From a virus: a stretch of DNA of 64,000 bases. Position 1 is the stretch's first letter. The number at the start of each line of letters is the position of its first letter. The notes beneath the pieces are model-generated. The model was not told where the DNA came from. It searched no databases and saw only the letters and a program-made list of their open reading frames with translations. Both the position numbers and the translations under genes were made by a program. The stretch is from positions 112,211 through 176,210 of the IMG/VR virus record IMGVR_UViG_3300034082_004296; one strand, written 5' to 3'. This document shows positions 27,119 through 35,253 of the stretch, piece by piece.

Positions 27119-28300
27119 TTATAATCGAACTCCTTCTATCGCAAAGGTTGTTTGATTATAATAGAAATATGTGTTTCCAGTGACTCCACCGGTGCCTATT
27201 GTGATTGCTGCAGTTGCTGCGGCTCTATCTACATAACTTGGTAAATTTAAGTTACTAAGTATAGTTGATCCAGATATAGCATTACATGATCCAGCACACG
27301 TTCCTAAAGCAATCACATCGCTACCTGTATTGCAATAAGCAGATCGATATCCTGATGCAGTCACAGTATCTCCGGAATTTCCATATGCGGAACGATAACC
27401 CGATGCAGTTACATAGTTTCCAATATTATTACTTGCTGAAAGAAATCCAACTGCCGTGATAAGACTTCCAGTATTGCAATATGCTGAATTGCTTCCAACT
27501 GCCGTTACTTGATTGCCACTATTGAAGTATGATGAAAAGCTTCCTATTGCAGTAAGAACATCTCCAGTATTACAGTAACCAGAGTGAGTTCCAACAGTTA
27601 CAACATTATTTCCTGTATTACAGTATGCTGAGTATGTTCCAACTGCTGCAATGTTGGATCCAGTGTTATGATATGCTGAGTATGTTCCAGACGCAGTCGT
27701 ATAATTTCCAGTATTACAGTATGCTGATCCTCTTCCTAGTGCAGATACACCGCTTCCAGTATTACACTGTGCAGAAAAGTAACCTGAAGCCGTCACATTA
27801 TTCCCTGTGTTGCAATATGCTGAAAATGCACCAGTAGAAGTTACCTGACTTCCAGTATTTTGATAAGCTGCACTTTCTCCAAAAGCGGTTAACTTATTTC
27901 CAGTATTAAAGAATGCTGATTGATAGCCTGATGAGGTAACTCCCATCCCAGTGTTACAAAAAGATGAAGTTGCACCAATTGCGACCACTCCGTTTCCAGT
28001 ATTGCATCGAGCTGCGTCTGTACCCAATGCAATTATGCTAGATCCAGTGTTTCCATCACCTGCACACGTACCTTGAAAGTTATTTCCATTTACAAGGTCA
28101 TGGTTGAAATCTAAAACTTGTTGTAGTGTCGGAATTCCACCGCCTCCTTCAACAGTTGTGATATTTCCAAGATGATCCATCTTAGAAAGGACACCAGAGT
28201 TATCTAGATCAAAACCTACAAAGTAGCTCCCGACAGGTATGTTTGAATAGGTGAGTGTTGCAAACGAGACTTTAGGTAATTCTATTCCAGACTTATACAT
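27119..28300 (-). CDS. Repeat-built adhesin with cysteine-rich 16-residue repeats (393 aa)
   Basis: The N-terminus (IELPKVSFATLTYSNIPVG and SYFVGFDLDNSGVLSKM) is closely similar to the 26001-27089 protein. Residues about 75-365 consist of 16-residue repeats of the type SAYCNTGxxVTAxGxx, about 18 units, most with Cys at the same position. This fits a regular beta-roll or beta-helix in which the Cys residues would stack in a ladder. The C-terminus is a short cap. It lies between two other adhesins on the strand (stop-to-start distances of 29 and 14 bases). Likely a virion fibre or spike; ligand unknown. Confidence 0.6.
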   Translation of the reverse strand: MYKSGIELPKVSFATLTYSNIPVGSYFVGFDLDNSGVLSKMDHLGNITTVEGGGGIPTLQQVLDFNHDLVNGNNFQGTCAGDGNTGSSIIALGTDAARCNTGNGVVAIGATSSFCNTGMGVTSSGYQSAFFNTGNKLTAFGESAAYQNTGSQVTSTGAFSAYCNTGNNVTASGYFSAQCNTGSGVSALGRGSAYCNTGNYTTASGTYSAYHNTGSNIAAVGTYSAYCNTGNNVVTVGTHSGYCNTGDVLTAIGSFSSYFNSGNQVTAVGSNSAYCNTGSLITAVGFLSASNNIGNYVTASGYRSAYGNSGDTVTASGYRSAYCNTGSDVIALGTCAGSCNAISGSTILSNLNLPSYVDRAAATAAITIGTGGVTGNTYFYYNQTTFAIEGVRL

Positions 28301-28314
28301 AATTTTCTTATTTT

Positions 28315-30189
28315 TTAATATATCTTATTTAAAACAAATATTTCAGTAAAAATAAAATTCGCTGCGTTTGTTGAGTTAAATTGTGCAGTGACATCCAGCT
28401 GATTAGGAATCGTTGTATCAAAAGTAGTTTGATTTAAAGTACTAAAATTATCACCTTCAAAGCTGCTACCTGCATTTTGAGTAAATGTAAAATAGCCCGA
28501 AGATAATAAACTAGCTGTTCCTGCAGTACCTAGCGATCTAACAGTAAAGGTTACATCAAAGGAAAAGTGTGAAGATGTAACATTTGGCATATTGATTGGA
28601 CCGACTACCCCAAATTCAGCTGAACCTGACTTAACTCTCAATGTTAAGGTATCGCCATTGTTAGCACCTAAATCTCCAGATATTCTTACAGCAAATGAAT
28701 CGCCTACGCTAAACCCATTTGAAGGTACAGATAATGAACCTATTCCGCTACCGATTAGACTCAATTCTGAGAGCGTGCCTGATATTGTTGTGCTATTGCT
28801 AGTTTGTGCAAATAGACCATAAACAGTTGGTCCAGGAATAGTCTTGTACTTAACTATCCCACTGACTGCGTCCCTTACTAGATAATTAGTAGCAGCCTGA
28901 TCCTGAGTAGGGGTGTTGACTATTGCTAAGTTATTTACGTGAAAGGTGTTTGCCTGTATAGCATTTATGTTACAGCCAAATATTCCAGAAAAACTGCAGC
29001 TTGCCGTGTTTCCGCAACCTCCAAGTATAGCCGAATAGCAACCTGAAGCGACATTGCATTTGCCTACTAAGACAGCTGAATAGTGTGCACTCGCAGTATT
29101 GCGACATCCTCCAAGTATTGATGAGTTACAACCTGATGAAGTATTGCAATATCCTCCACTAACGGTAGATGACCAGGCAGTCGCTCGGTTTTGTGAACCT
29201 CCACTAACTGTTGCATAAGTATTCGAAGATGTGTTAGCAAAACCTCCACCAACTGTTGATGTTGCGCCAGATGCAGCATTATTATATCCTCCGCTAATAG
29301 CTGAGTCATAACCAGAAGCCGTGTTAGATCGTCCGCCTCCAATTGTTGAACATCTTGCACTTGCAGTATTATTACAGCCACCAGCAATTGTCGAAGCTAA
29401 TCCACTTGCAGTATTACCGCGCCCTCCTCCAAGTGAAGACCATGCACCAGTAGCACAAGCTGTGTTACACTCTCCACCACTGACTATTGATCCAGCTGAA
29501 TATACTGCATTCAATCGACCTCCTCCAATTGTTGAATAAGATGAGCTTGCTGTATTGCAATATCCTCCGCTGATTACTGAACCGTTTCCACAAGTTTGAT
29601 TTGCTTTATTGCAACATCCGCCACCAACGGTCGAACCAGTTCCACCTGCAATATTACTACATCCTCCGCCAATTGTAGAATAGCTAAATGACGCAGTATT
29701 ACACATTCCCCCACTGACAATTGAACTCTGCCCACTTGCAGTATTGCCGCGTCCTCCTGAGACGGTTGTAAAAACGTTACTTGCACAGTTTATCGCTCCT
29801 CCGCCTATTGTTGAATTTCCGCTAGTTGTGACGTTATTACATCCTCCACTAATAGTCGCTGCGTATCCACTTGCGGTGTTACATATTCCTCCGCTAAGCG
29901 TTGAATAATTACTGCTAGCAATATTACATTTACCGCCAGAAACAGTTGAGCCTGCACCGCTTGCTGTGTTACATGTATCTATTCTATAGGTTGAACATAG
30001 TCCTGCACCAACATCTATTACTCCACCACTGCTTCCAACTACGCTCTCTATTCCAGTGTCATCCAGACAATACCAACAACCATCTGATTTAGCGTAAATC
30101 TTACTGTATCCCAGTTCTGGTGGCACAGGAGTCGATGCGACTTTTTTATGTTGAGGGATGCTATGATTTTTCTTTCCTTGGTATGGCAT
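28315..30189 (-). CDS. Repeat-built adhesin with cysteine ladder and beta-sandwich tip (624 aa)
   Basis: Residues 1-60 are a basic N-terminus (KKNHSIPQHKKVAS) then a Cys/Trp segment (YAKSDGCWYCLDDTGIES). Residues about 70-410 are about 22 YadA-head-like repeats of 15 residues (GGxCNTASGxxSTIS), with Cys in most at one position. Residues about 450-624 are a beta-sandwich-like domain (GDSFAVRISGDLG, FSFDVTFTVRSLG, ending in FIFTEIFVLNKIY), probably the receptor-binding tip. The three paralogues probably form a set of spikes with different tips. The promoter region on this strand was not obvious for this gene; it starts 6 bases downstream of the 297-aa gene's stop. Confidence 0.6.
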   Translation of the reverse strand: MPYQGKKNHSIPQHKKVASTPVPPELGYSKIYAKSDGCWYCLDDTGIESVVGSSGGVIDVGAGLCSTYRIDTCNTASGAGSTVSGGKCNIASSNYSTLSGGICNTASGYAATISGGCNNVTTSGNSTIGGGAINCASNVFTTVSGGRGNTASGQSSIVSGGMCNTASFSYSTIGGGCSNIAGGTGSTVGGGCCNKANQTCGNGSVISGGYCNTASSSYSTIGGGRLNAVYSAGSIVSGGECNTACATGAWSSLGGGRGNTASGLASTIAGGCNNTASARCSTIGGGRSNTASGYDSAISGGYNNAASGATSTVGGGFANTSSNTYATVSGGSQNRATAWSSTVSGGYCNTSSGCNSSILGGCRNTASAHYSAVLVGKCNVASGCYSAILGGCGNTASCSFSGIFGCNINAIQANTFHVNNLAIVNTPTQDQAATNYLVRDAVSGIVKYKTIPGPTVYGLFAQTSNSTTISGTLSELSLIGSGIGSLSVPSNGFSVGDSFAVRISGDLGANNGDTLTLRVKSGSAEFGVVGPINMPNVTSSHFSFDVTFTVRSLGTAGTASLLSSGYFTFTQNAGSSFEGDNFSTLNQTTFDTTIPNQLDVTAQFNSTNAANFIFTEIFVLNKIY

Positions 30190-30195
30190 GGCTCA

Positions 30196-31089
30196 TTATA
30201 TTTTTGCTTGGAGCACAATCACTCCACTTGTTATGTTTCCAGTAGAGATTAAATCAAACGAGTTATCGTCTATGTGAGTGACATCGACATCAACTAGAGT
30301 ATTTCCATCTCTAACACTATATACAAAATCTTTAGTACCCAATCCGTGCGTTATTGTAAGAGGCAATAGAGCAGTGGCTGTAAAGTTTTGAACTACTACC
30401 TGAACACTGGTACCAGTCGCTAGGTTCACAATTTTAATTATTCCTGAGCCAAGGTTATTGACCTGTCCTCCAGGAAGAAGTATTAGGGTACCGTTTGCGA
30501 TCACCAATTCTCCATAGTTATCGACGATTCCCTCCACTGTAAAGTTTCCATAAATCCAATACTGATAGTCTGCATCAATCTTTAATGCCTCGTTTGCTGC
30601 GATAACCTTTTTATGTCCTCCGTTTCCTCCAGAAGAACCATATCCGCCAGTAAGACTAACCCATCCTCTATCTTGAAAATATCCAATTAGGTCTTCTCCA
30701 TATATTGGATCTAATCCTGATACTCCAGTATAGACTATTTCTCCTGGTACGCCTACTGCTGGATATGCTGGAAAATCTGTGAATCTTTGTCTCTGTGTCT
30801 CAGCAACATCAACTAATAGTGACTTACCAACGGCATTACCAGCTGAGTTAATCGTAAAAGTCGGAATACTGCTTTGGGAGATCGTGAGTTGATTTGTAAT
30901 CTCTACAAGTTCAAACGTGCCCGAATAGAGTGAAAACGAATTAGTCGTCTCATTATAACTAATGTTATTTAAAAATTCTAGGTTTGCATCTGATATACTC
31001 TTAAAATTCAAGTTAGTTACATCGATGAGCGAAGTTAAGCTTGAATTAGTTAAGCGGCGAATCTTCTCTAAATTGTTATAGATGGCCAT
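30196..31089 (-). CDS. Fibre protein with tip-like C-terminal domain (297 aa)
   Basis: The N-terminal third is helical and Asn/Ser-rich (IRRLTNSSLTSLIDVTNLNF), suited to a trimeric stem. A short Gly-rich linker (GGYGSSGGNGGHKK, residues about 150-163) leads to a beta-rich part with VNNLGSGIIKIVNLATG. The C-terminal 60 residues (LPLTITHGLGTKDFVYSVRD, VDVDVTHIDDNSFDLIS) match the common phage fibre-tip pattern 'h-x-L-G-t-k-d-v' with 'd-x-n-s-v'. It stands upstream of the adhesins in the reverse-strand operon, so a fibre complex is likely. Promoter-like GATAAATAA lies before its start. Confidence 0.55.
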   Translation of the reverse strand: MAIYNNLEKIRRLTNSSLTSLIDVTNLNFKSISDANLEFLNNISYNETTNSFSLYSGTFELVEITNQLTISQSSIPTFTINSAGNAVGKSLLVDVAETQRQRFTDFPAYPAVGVPGEIVYTGVSGLDPIYGEDLIGYFQDRGWVSLTGGYGSSGGNGGHKKVIAANEALKIDADYQYWIYGNFTVEGIVDNYGELVIANGTLILLPGGQVNNLGSGIIKIVNLATGTSVQVVVQNFTATALLPLTITHGLGTKDFVYSVRDGNTLVDVDVTHIDDNSFDLISTGNITSGVIVLQAKI

Positions 31090-31110
31090 TCGATAAATAG
31101 TTTATTTTTG

Positions 31111-31119
31111 TTATTTATC
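31111..31119 (-). promoter_or_regulatory. GATAAATAA late-promoter-like, reverse strand
   Basis: Reverse complement reads GATAAATAA, 21 nt before the start at 31089. Perfect match to the shared motif. Confidence 0.55.
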
Positions 31120-31162
31120 TTTTTAAATAAATAAGAAGATCTATCTTTAGGTATCGTATGTG

Positions 31163-32482
31163 TTAGTGTTTGATAATCTTAGTAGATTGATCTATTTCTG
31201 AATTTAGGGTAAATCTTCCTCGATTTACTAGACATTCAGTAACATTTGCATGTATTGGCTTTGTGTCTGGATTATCTAGAAAGCTTGAACGAATCTCGTT
31301 TGTTACTCCCAAATAATCACAGTCAATGAGTTTAGAAAACTTGATTGAATTATTTGAAAAGATCGAGCACCCTTCTAATTTAGAGTTTCTAATAGTGCAG
31401 TTATCAAAGAGGCAGTCCTTGACGTCTCCCTCGATTTCACAGCCAAAAAATTCAACTCCCTCCAAGAGAATACTTCTCTTGATATTTGCATCCTTTATTT
31501 GAAGTCTTGCTCGACGAGTATCGTAATTCACAATAGCTTCACTGATTCCTCCTCCAATTATTACTCTAAACAGTTTTTCCCTAATTTGAGGGTATACTGA
31601 TTCAAGTAGTCTCTCGTTCGTATTTAAGTCAACATGTAGGTCTATTTCCGGAAATGCTGACCTAAAACCCAATAGTGATTTAGTAGAGTCGATTGCAAAC
31701 CTAAACTCTTTTACCATTTCCGAGATCTTAACCTTTTCCTGATTAGAATAAGTATGGTTTTCAGTTAACGTCTGATAAAGATGTTCGATCACAATGTTTA
31801 ATGTTTCGACAGCTTCCTTCTTTTTTCGAGTATATTCCTTGCCTGAAATATAATTAACGTTAAGTTTGCCGCTAGCTAGTTGAGAAAAATCAGTGGCAAA
31901 AAAATCAGATTCTGGAAATTTTAGCTCGATCGCGTCTCCTCTTTCAACGATCGATTCAGTCAAGATCATGTCATATAGCCGTTTTGGCTGTACGTATTGA
32001 AAGTGATTCTGATAAATTAGCCTATTTTCATTTTCAGGCTGTGGCCATAATTCAAAAAGTCGCTTTTCATCCAGACTTATTAAATATTTAAGGCGATTGA
32101 GCTTTTCCACCCTATTTGGAAGCGCTAATGCCCTTTCATTGAGTTTAATCGTGGTCCTTACTCTACACCGCTCTGTAGTAAAACCTATTGCTTCAATTAT
32201 GTTTGAGACCTTTAGATACATGTGCATGGCTTCCTGATATGGCATGAGGCCGGTGCTGAGTTGCATTTCCTTGTACCCATTAGAATATGTGGGTGCAAGC
32301 TTAAATGTCTCGTTAGTAGCTTTAAAATCACTCTTTATTTCAGTAAACCATTTTACCTTTTTTCCCAATGCTCTAGCAATCTTTGCGGCTGCATCCATTT
32401 TTCTCATAGGAGAAAAGAATTCAAAACAGAATGAGATTTGGGTGTTATCGTATATGTTCTTCTTATCTAAAGATTTAAACAT
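31163..32482 (-). CDS. Amidoligase-like protein fused to pentapeptide/beta-helix C-terminus (439 aa)
   Basis: The N-terminal half resembles phage-type amidoligase (COOH-NH2 ligase) proteins: an early FCFEFFSPMRKM strand, then the region MQLSTGLMPYQEAMHMYLKV, similar to the family's 'T-G-P-L-P-Y-x-E-A' segment, and CRVRTTIKLN where those proteins have 'C-x-x-H-x-N-x-S'. The catalytic-type His there appears replaced. The C-terminal part (residues about 305-400) shows pentapeptide-like beta-helix: IKDANIKRSILLEGVEFFG, CLFDNCTIRNSKLEGCSIF. Amidoligases make peptide bonds on cell-wall or protein targets. Both assignments are by eye. It leads the reverse-strand island from a divergent promoter region. 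Confidence 0.4.
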   Translation of the reverse strand: MFKSLDKKNIYDNTQISFCFEFFSPMRKMDAAAKIARALGKKVKWFTEIKSDFKATNETFKLAPTYSNGYKEMQLSTGLMPYQEAMHMYLKVSNIIEAIGFTTERCRVRTTIKLNERALALPNRVEKLNRLKYLISLDEKRLFELWPQPENENRLIYQNHFQYVQPKRLYDMILTESIVERGDAIELKFPESDFFATDFSQLASGKLNVNYISGKEYTRKKKEAVETLNIVIEHLYQTLTENHTYSNQEKVKISEMVKEFRFAIDSTKSLLGFRSAFPEIDLHVDLNTNERLLESVYPQIREKLFRVIIGGGISEAIVNYDTRRARLQIKDANIKRSILLEGVEFFGCEIEGDVKDCLFDNCTIRNSKLEGCSIFSNNSIKFSKLIDCDYLGVTNEIRSSFLDNPDTKPIHANVTECLVNRGRFTLNSEIDQSTKIIKH

Positions 32483-32501
32483 TATTAAGTGTTTCTTTAT
32501 T

Positions 32502-32510
32502 CTATTTATC
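32502..32510 (-). promoter_or_regulatory. GATAAATAG late-promoter-like, reverse strand
   Basis: Reverse complement reads GATAAATAG, 19 nt before the start at 32482; one change from the shared motif. Shares a 116-bp divergent region with the forward element at 32572. Confidence 0.45.
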
Positions 32511-32571
32511 TTATGAGATCCTTTTAGGAAATGAAAGTATTAAATTAATAGGCTGAGATTAAAGATATGTG

Positions 32572-32589
32572 AATAAATAAAATAAATAA
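32572..32589 (+). promoter_or_regulatory. Double AATAAATAA element before baseplate gene
   Basis: Two adjacent AATAAATAA copies (32572-32580 and 32581-32589) lie 9-18 nt before the ATG at 32599, on the forward side of the divergent region. Confidence 0.4.
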
Positions 32590-32598
32590 AGTTGCTAC

Positions 32599-34263
32599 AT
32601 GGCAAAAGTCACAGACAATTTTAAGGTTTTCAATAGGCTCAGCATATATGTTGAGGACCTTTTATCTCAGACCATCAACTACTTGACGTCTAAGTTTAAT
32701 CAGAGTAGGGCAGTATTTACATCAGCCTCACCGTTTGGACAGTTATTATTGGTTGTTGAGAACCTTACACAATTAGTATTCTACTATATAGAAGACTCGA
32801 TCACCGAGTTAAACATTAATGAGGCGACTAGACTAACGTCAGTCTATTCACTAGCCACACTGGCTGGACACAATCCAAGCAGAGCAGTATCTGCGTCTGG
32901 TGAAATCAGCCTGTCAACTAAGGCTGGAGCCGGAGAGCCACCTACTGACTTTGTAATTATACCAAACCTTTCTAGAATAAGGTGTAAGAACAACGGTCTA
33001 ACCTATGTGCTTGACCTTTCACAGGATGAGATCAAGTTTTCATTTAACGGCACAACAAACGGTCTTAAGCTGGGGATCCGTCAGGGAATAATCGAATCCC
33101 AAACAGTCTCAGCTAAGGGCGAACCCATCGAAAGCTTTGCGATAGGTAGCCCACAAAACTACTATATCGATAATTTTATAGTTAACGTTCATGTAAATGG
33201 AGAGCGATGGAGAAAGTACGATTCAATCATTGACATGCCTAGAGGAGACAAGGCATACATGATTAAAACCGGAATGACGAGCGGAGTTGATCTTTTCTTC
33301 GGCAACGGTAATTATGGACTGATTCCGACCAGGGGATCAGATATCTTAGTTGAATACTTGGTGACTGAGGGATCAAACGGAAATATCAGAAGTAACGATT
33401 TGGCCAGTATTAAGTTTGAATTCGTGGACACCGGATTTAGCATATTAGGAGACGAGATAGACTTAAATCAATATATTGAGATCACCACAACAAACGCACC
33501 CTTCTTTGGAACAAATGCTGAGGACTCTAAATTAACCCGTCTTCTTGCACCAAGACAGTCTAAAAGTTTTGCGTTAGTGAATGTTGACCATTATGAGAGC
33601 GTGTTAAGAAAGCTGAAACTTTTCTCCATCATCAATGTTTCAATTGATGAAGTTGATTCTAGGATGTTAAACCTATTTCTTATACCTGATATCCGAAAAA
33701 CATTTAGTGTAGCCCAAGACTATTTTAGCGCCAGTCTTAATAGATTTGTGATGAATGACTATCAAAAGAATCAGCTACTACAATATCTTGAAAAATCAGG
33801 TAGTAAAATGATTTCGACCGATGTTCAGATAATTGATCCGATTCCTAGCGAATACGTCATAAACACCTCTATCATTGTGTTTGATGACGTTTCATCCGAG
33901 ATAATCAAGAGGGACATTCTTAATAATTTAGGTGAATACTTTATTCAAAACACCAGGTTCACCAGGATACCTAAGAGTGACCTGATAAAGATAATTGAGG
34001 AGGTCAATGGAGTAGATTCTGTCTCAATAAATATAGTGTGCAAAAAGAACGAGATCTTAAAGGTGCAGAATCCATCAGCTTCCGATATTGGTCTTGATGA
34101 GTTTAATGATATTATTGTTTCATATCAGGAACTCCCAATAATCCGAGGAGGTTTTACTGATCGATATGGTAATGTTTACTCTGCTGGCATCACGCCAGAC
34201 TCGCTTGGGCCAGTTAACATTCAGATTAAGGAAATAGTTCCTCGACCAAAAAAGGTAAATTAA
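32599..34263 (+). CDS. Baseplate wedge protein, T4 gp6 / J-like (554 aa)
   Basis: The helical N-terminus (LSQTINYLTSKFNQSRAVFT) with the segment ENLTQLVFYYIEDSITELNI, then RLTSVYSLATLAGHNPSRAV, matches the N-terminal 'A-x-x-x-G-x-x-x-x-x-A' region of gp6/baseplate J-like proteins. The middle beta domain has the conserved signature VDLFFGNGNYGLIPTRGSDI ('f-G-d-G-x-x-G-x-x-P-x-x-G') at residues about 230-250, which is diagnostic of the J/gp6 family. Helix-strand repeats follow at the C-terminus. T4 gp6 is 660 aa, so this is a shorter member. In T4, gp6 forms the wedge ring of the baseplate. A divergent late-promoter region precedes it. Confidence 0.7.
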   Translation: MAKVTDNFKVFNRLSIYVEDLLSQTINYLTSKFNQSRAVFTSASPFGQLLLVVENLTQLVFYYIEDSITELNINEATRLTSVYSLATLAGHNPSRAVSASGEISLSTKAGAGEPPTDFVIIPNLSRIRCKNNGLTYVLDLSQDEIKFSFNGTTNGLKLGIRQGIIESQTVSAKGEPIESFAIGSPQNYYIDNFIVNVHVNGERWRKYDSIIDMPRGDKAYMIKTGMTSGVDLFFGNGNYGLIPTRGSDILVEYLVTEGSNGNIRSNDLASIKFEFVDTGFSILGDEIDLNQYIEITTTNAPFFGTNAEDSKLTRLLAPRQSKSFALVNVDHYESVLRKLKLFSIINVSIDEVDSRMLNLFLIPDIRKTFSVAQDYFSASLNRFVMNDYQKNQLLQYLEKSGSKMISTDVQIIDPIPSEYVINTSIIVFDDVSSEIIKRDILNNLGEYFIQNTRFTRIPKSDLIKIIEEVNGVDSVSINIVCKKNEILKVQNPSASDIGLDEFNDIIVSYQELPIIRGGFTDRYGNVYSAGITPDSLGPVNIQIKEIVPRPKKVN

Positions 34264-34264
34264 C

Positions 34265-34510
34265 ATGGTAAAAAATAGCATATATCGTCCAATCTTTGAA
34301 CGTAGGGAAAAGAGGACAAATGTAGGTTTTGATTATAAGGGTCAGATCCTAAAAAAGACGCTTTCAACTCAAATGTTTGGAGCACATCCTCTTCTTGATT
34401 ATTTACTTCAGCAGGTAGAGAGTATAGTATATGAGTGGGTAGAGGCAGTAAAGCAGATAAAGATCACAGCAAATCCAGCATTGGACAAATACGAAAATAA
34501 AATCAGATAA
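34265..34510 (+). CDS. Hypothetical protein (81 aa)
   Basis: A small protein between the gp6-like gene (1-base gap) and the putative small terminase (4-base gap). Basic N-terminus (MVKNSIYRPIFERREKRTN), then a helix (LLDYLLQQVESIVYEWVEAV). No motif recognised; too short and different in pattern to be a complete gp25. Tight packing implies co-expression with the baseplate and terminase genes. Confidence 0.5.
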   Translation: MVKNSIYRPIFERREKRTNVGFDYKGQILKKTLSTQMFGAHPLLDYLLQQVESIVYEWVEAVKQIKITANPALDKYENKIR

Positions 34511-34514
34511 GTTA

Positions 34515-35249
34515 ATGGGTAGCAACAAATCAGGAATGAGCCGAGAAAATCGTGCTCACCTCAGGGACGAGATACAATCCCTATTGGGATCGATCGGTAC
34601 TGAGTCACATGGAGACATGGTGATTGATAACGAGATCTCTGAAAAGACTAGACCTGAAAGTCCATACGATTTTGAGGAGATGAGTAATCAGTTTACAGTC
34701 AAAGCTAGGGAAATCACTGATTCCCTATTTAAAAACTTTGTGGATATTGGAATTTTTGAAAAAAATGATTATGCTCGACATAAAAAGGAACTAGATACAA
34801 TCAACATCTCAAACCTTTTCTTTCAATTAAAGACAATAAAGATTACAATTATTAAGGTGATGGAGGAAATAACTTCAGGTAACACTCACCCTAGACTAAT
34901 TGAGGTAATGGGTCAGTTACAAGATAAGATGGCCTCGATTACCAAGATGCAGGCAAATTATGTGCTCTTTCTTGAGGACACATATCGTCAGTTAAACTCC
35001 GCTGCTCCAGTAAATCCAGATTCAGAATTTGTAGATTCAAGTTCTACTGAAGGTCAGTTCTTTATTACAGTAGGAACAAAAAATCTAATCAATATCTTAC
35101 CTGGAGAATCAGCGGACGACTCGATTAAAGTACCTACTGGGAGTTTATTGGACCCATCTAATAAATCCGAACTGATGCGGGAAAGAAACATAGAGCTTAA
35201 GAGCGATGAAGCAGACGATGACTTTATGGACATCAGTGAAATAATTTAA
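34515..35249 (+). CDS. Putative small terminase subunit (gp16-like, by position; 244 aa)
   Basis: Helix-rich in the middle: ITDSLFKNFVDIGIFEKN, LKTIKITIIKVMEEITSG, LIEVMGQLQDKMASITKMQA suggest a coiled-coil oligomer, as in T4 gp16 (164 aa). Flanks are acidic and flexible (the C-terminus ends ELKSDEADDDFMDISEII). It lies 4 bases before the large terminase gene, the usual gp16 place. No helix-turn-helix DNA-binding motif was clear, so the assignment rests mainly on gene order. An alternative is an unrelated head or tail assembly factor. Confidence 0.4.
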   Translation: MGSNKSGMSRENRAHLRDEIQSLLGSIGTESHGDMVIDNEISEKTRPESPYDFEEMSNQFTVKAREITDSLFKNFVDIGIFEKNDYARHKKELDTINISNLFFQLKTIKITIIKVMEEITSGNTHPRLIEVMGQLQDKMASITKMQANYVLFLEDTYRQLNSAAPVNPDSEFVDSSSTEGQFFITVGTKNLINILPGESADDSIKVPTGSLLDPSNKSELMRERNIELKSDEADDDFMDISEII

Positions 35250-35253
35250 CTTA

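Noticed and set aside
26089-29539. Forward-strand open frames across the adhesin genes (26089-26349, 27625-27837, 28592-28822, 29321-29539)
   Set aside because: They mirror the repeats of the reverse-strand adhesins; periodic Pro-rich translation is the shadow of GGxxNTAS repeats and no leader precedes them.
26204-30000. Regular short repeats resembling a CRISPR array
   Set aside because: Units are 42-48 bp, contiguous, in frame, and vary at codon positions as protein repeats do; no separate spacers.
34265-34510. gp25-type baseplate lysozyme-like protein
   Set aside because: Adjacent to the gp6-like gene, but at 81 aa it lacks the usual length (about 130 aa) and the typical 'F-x-P-x-x-G' core.
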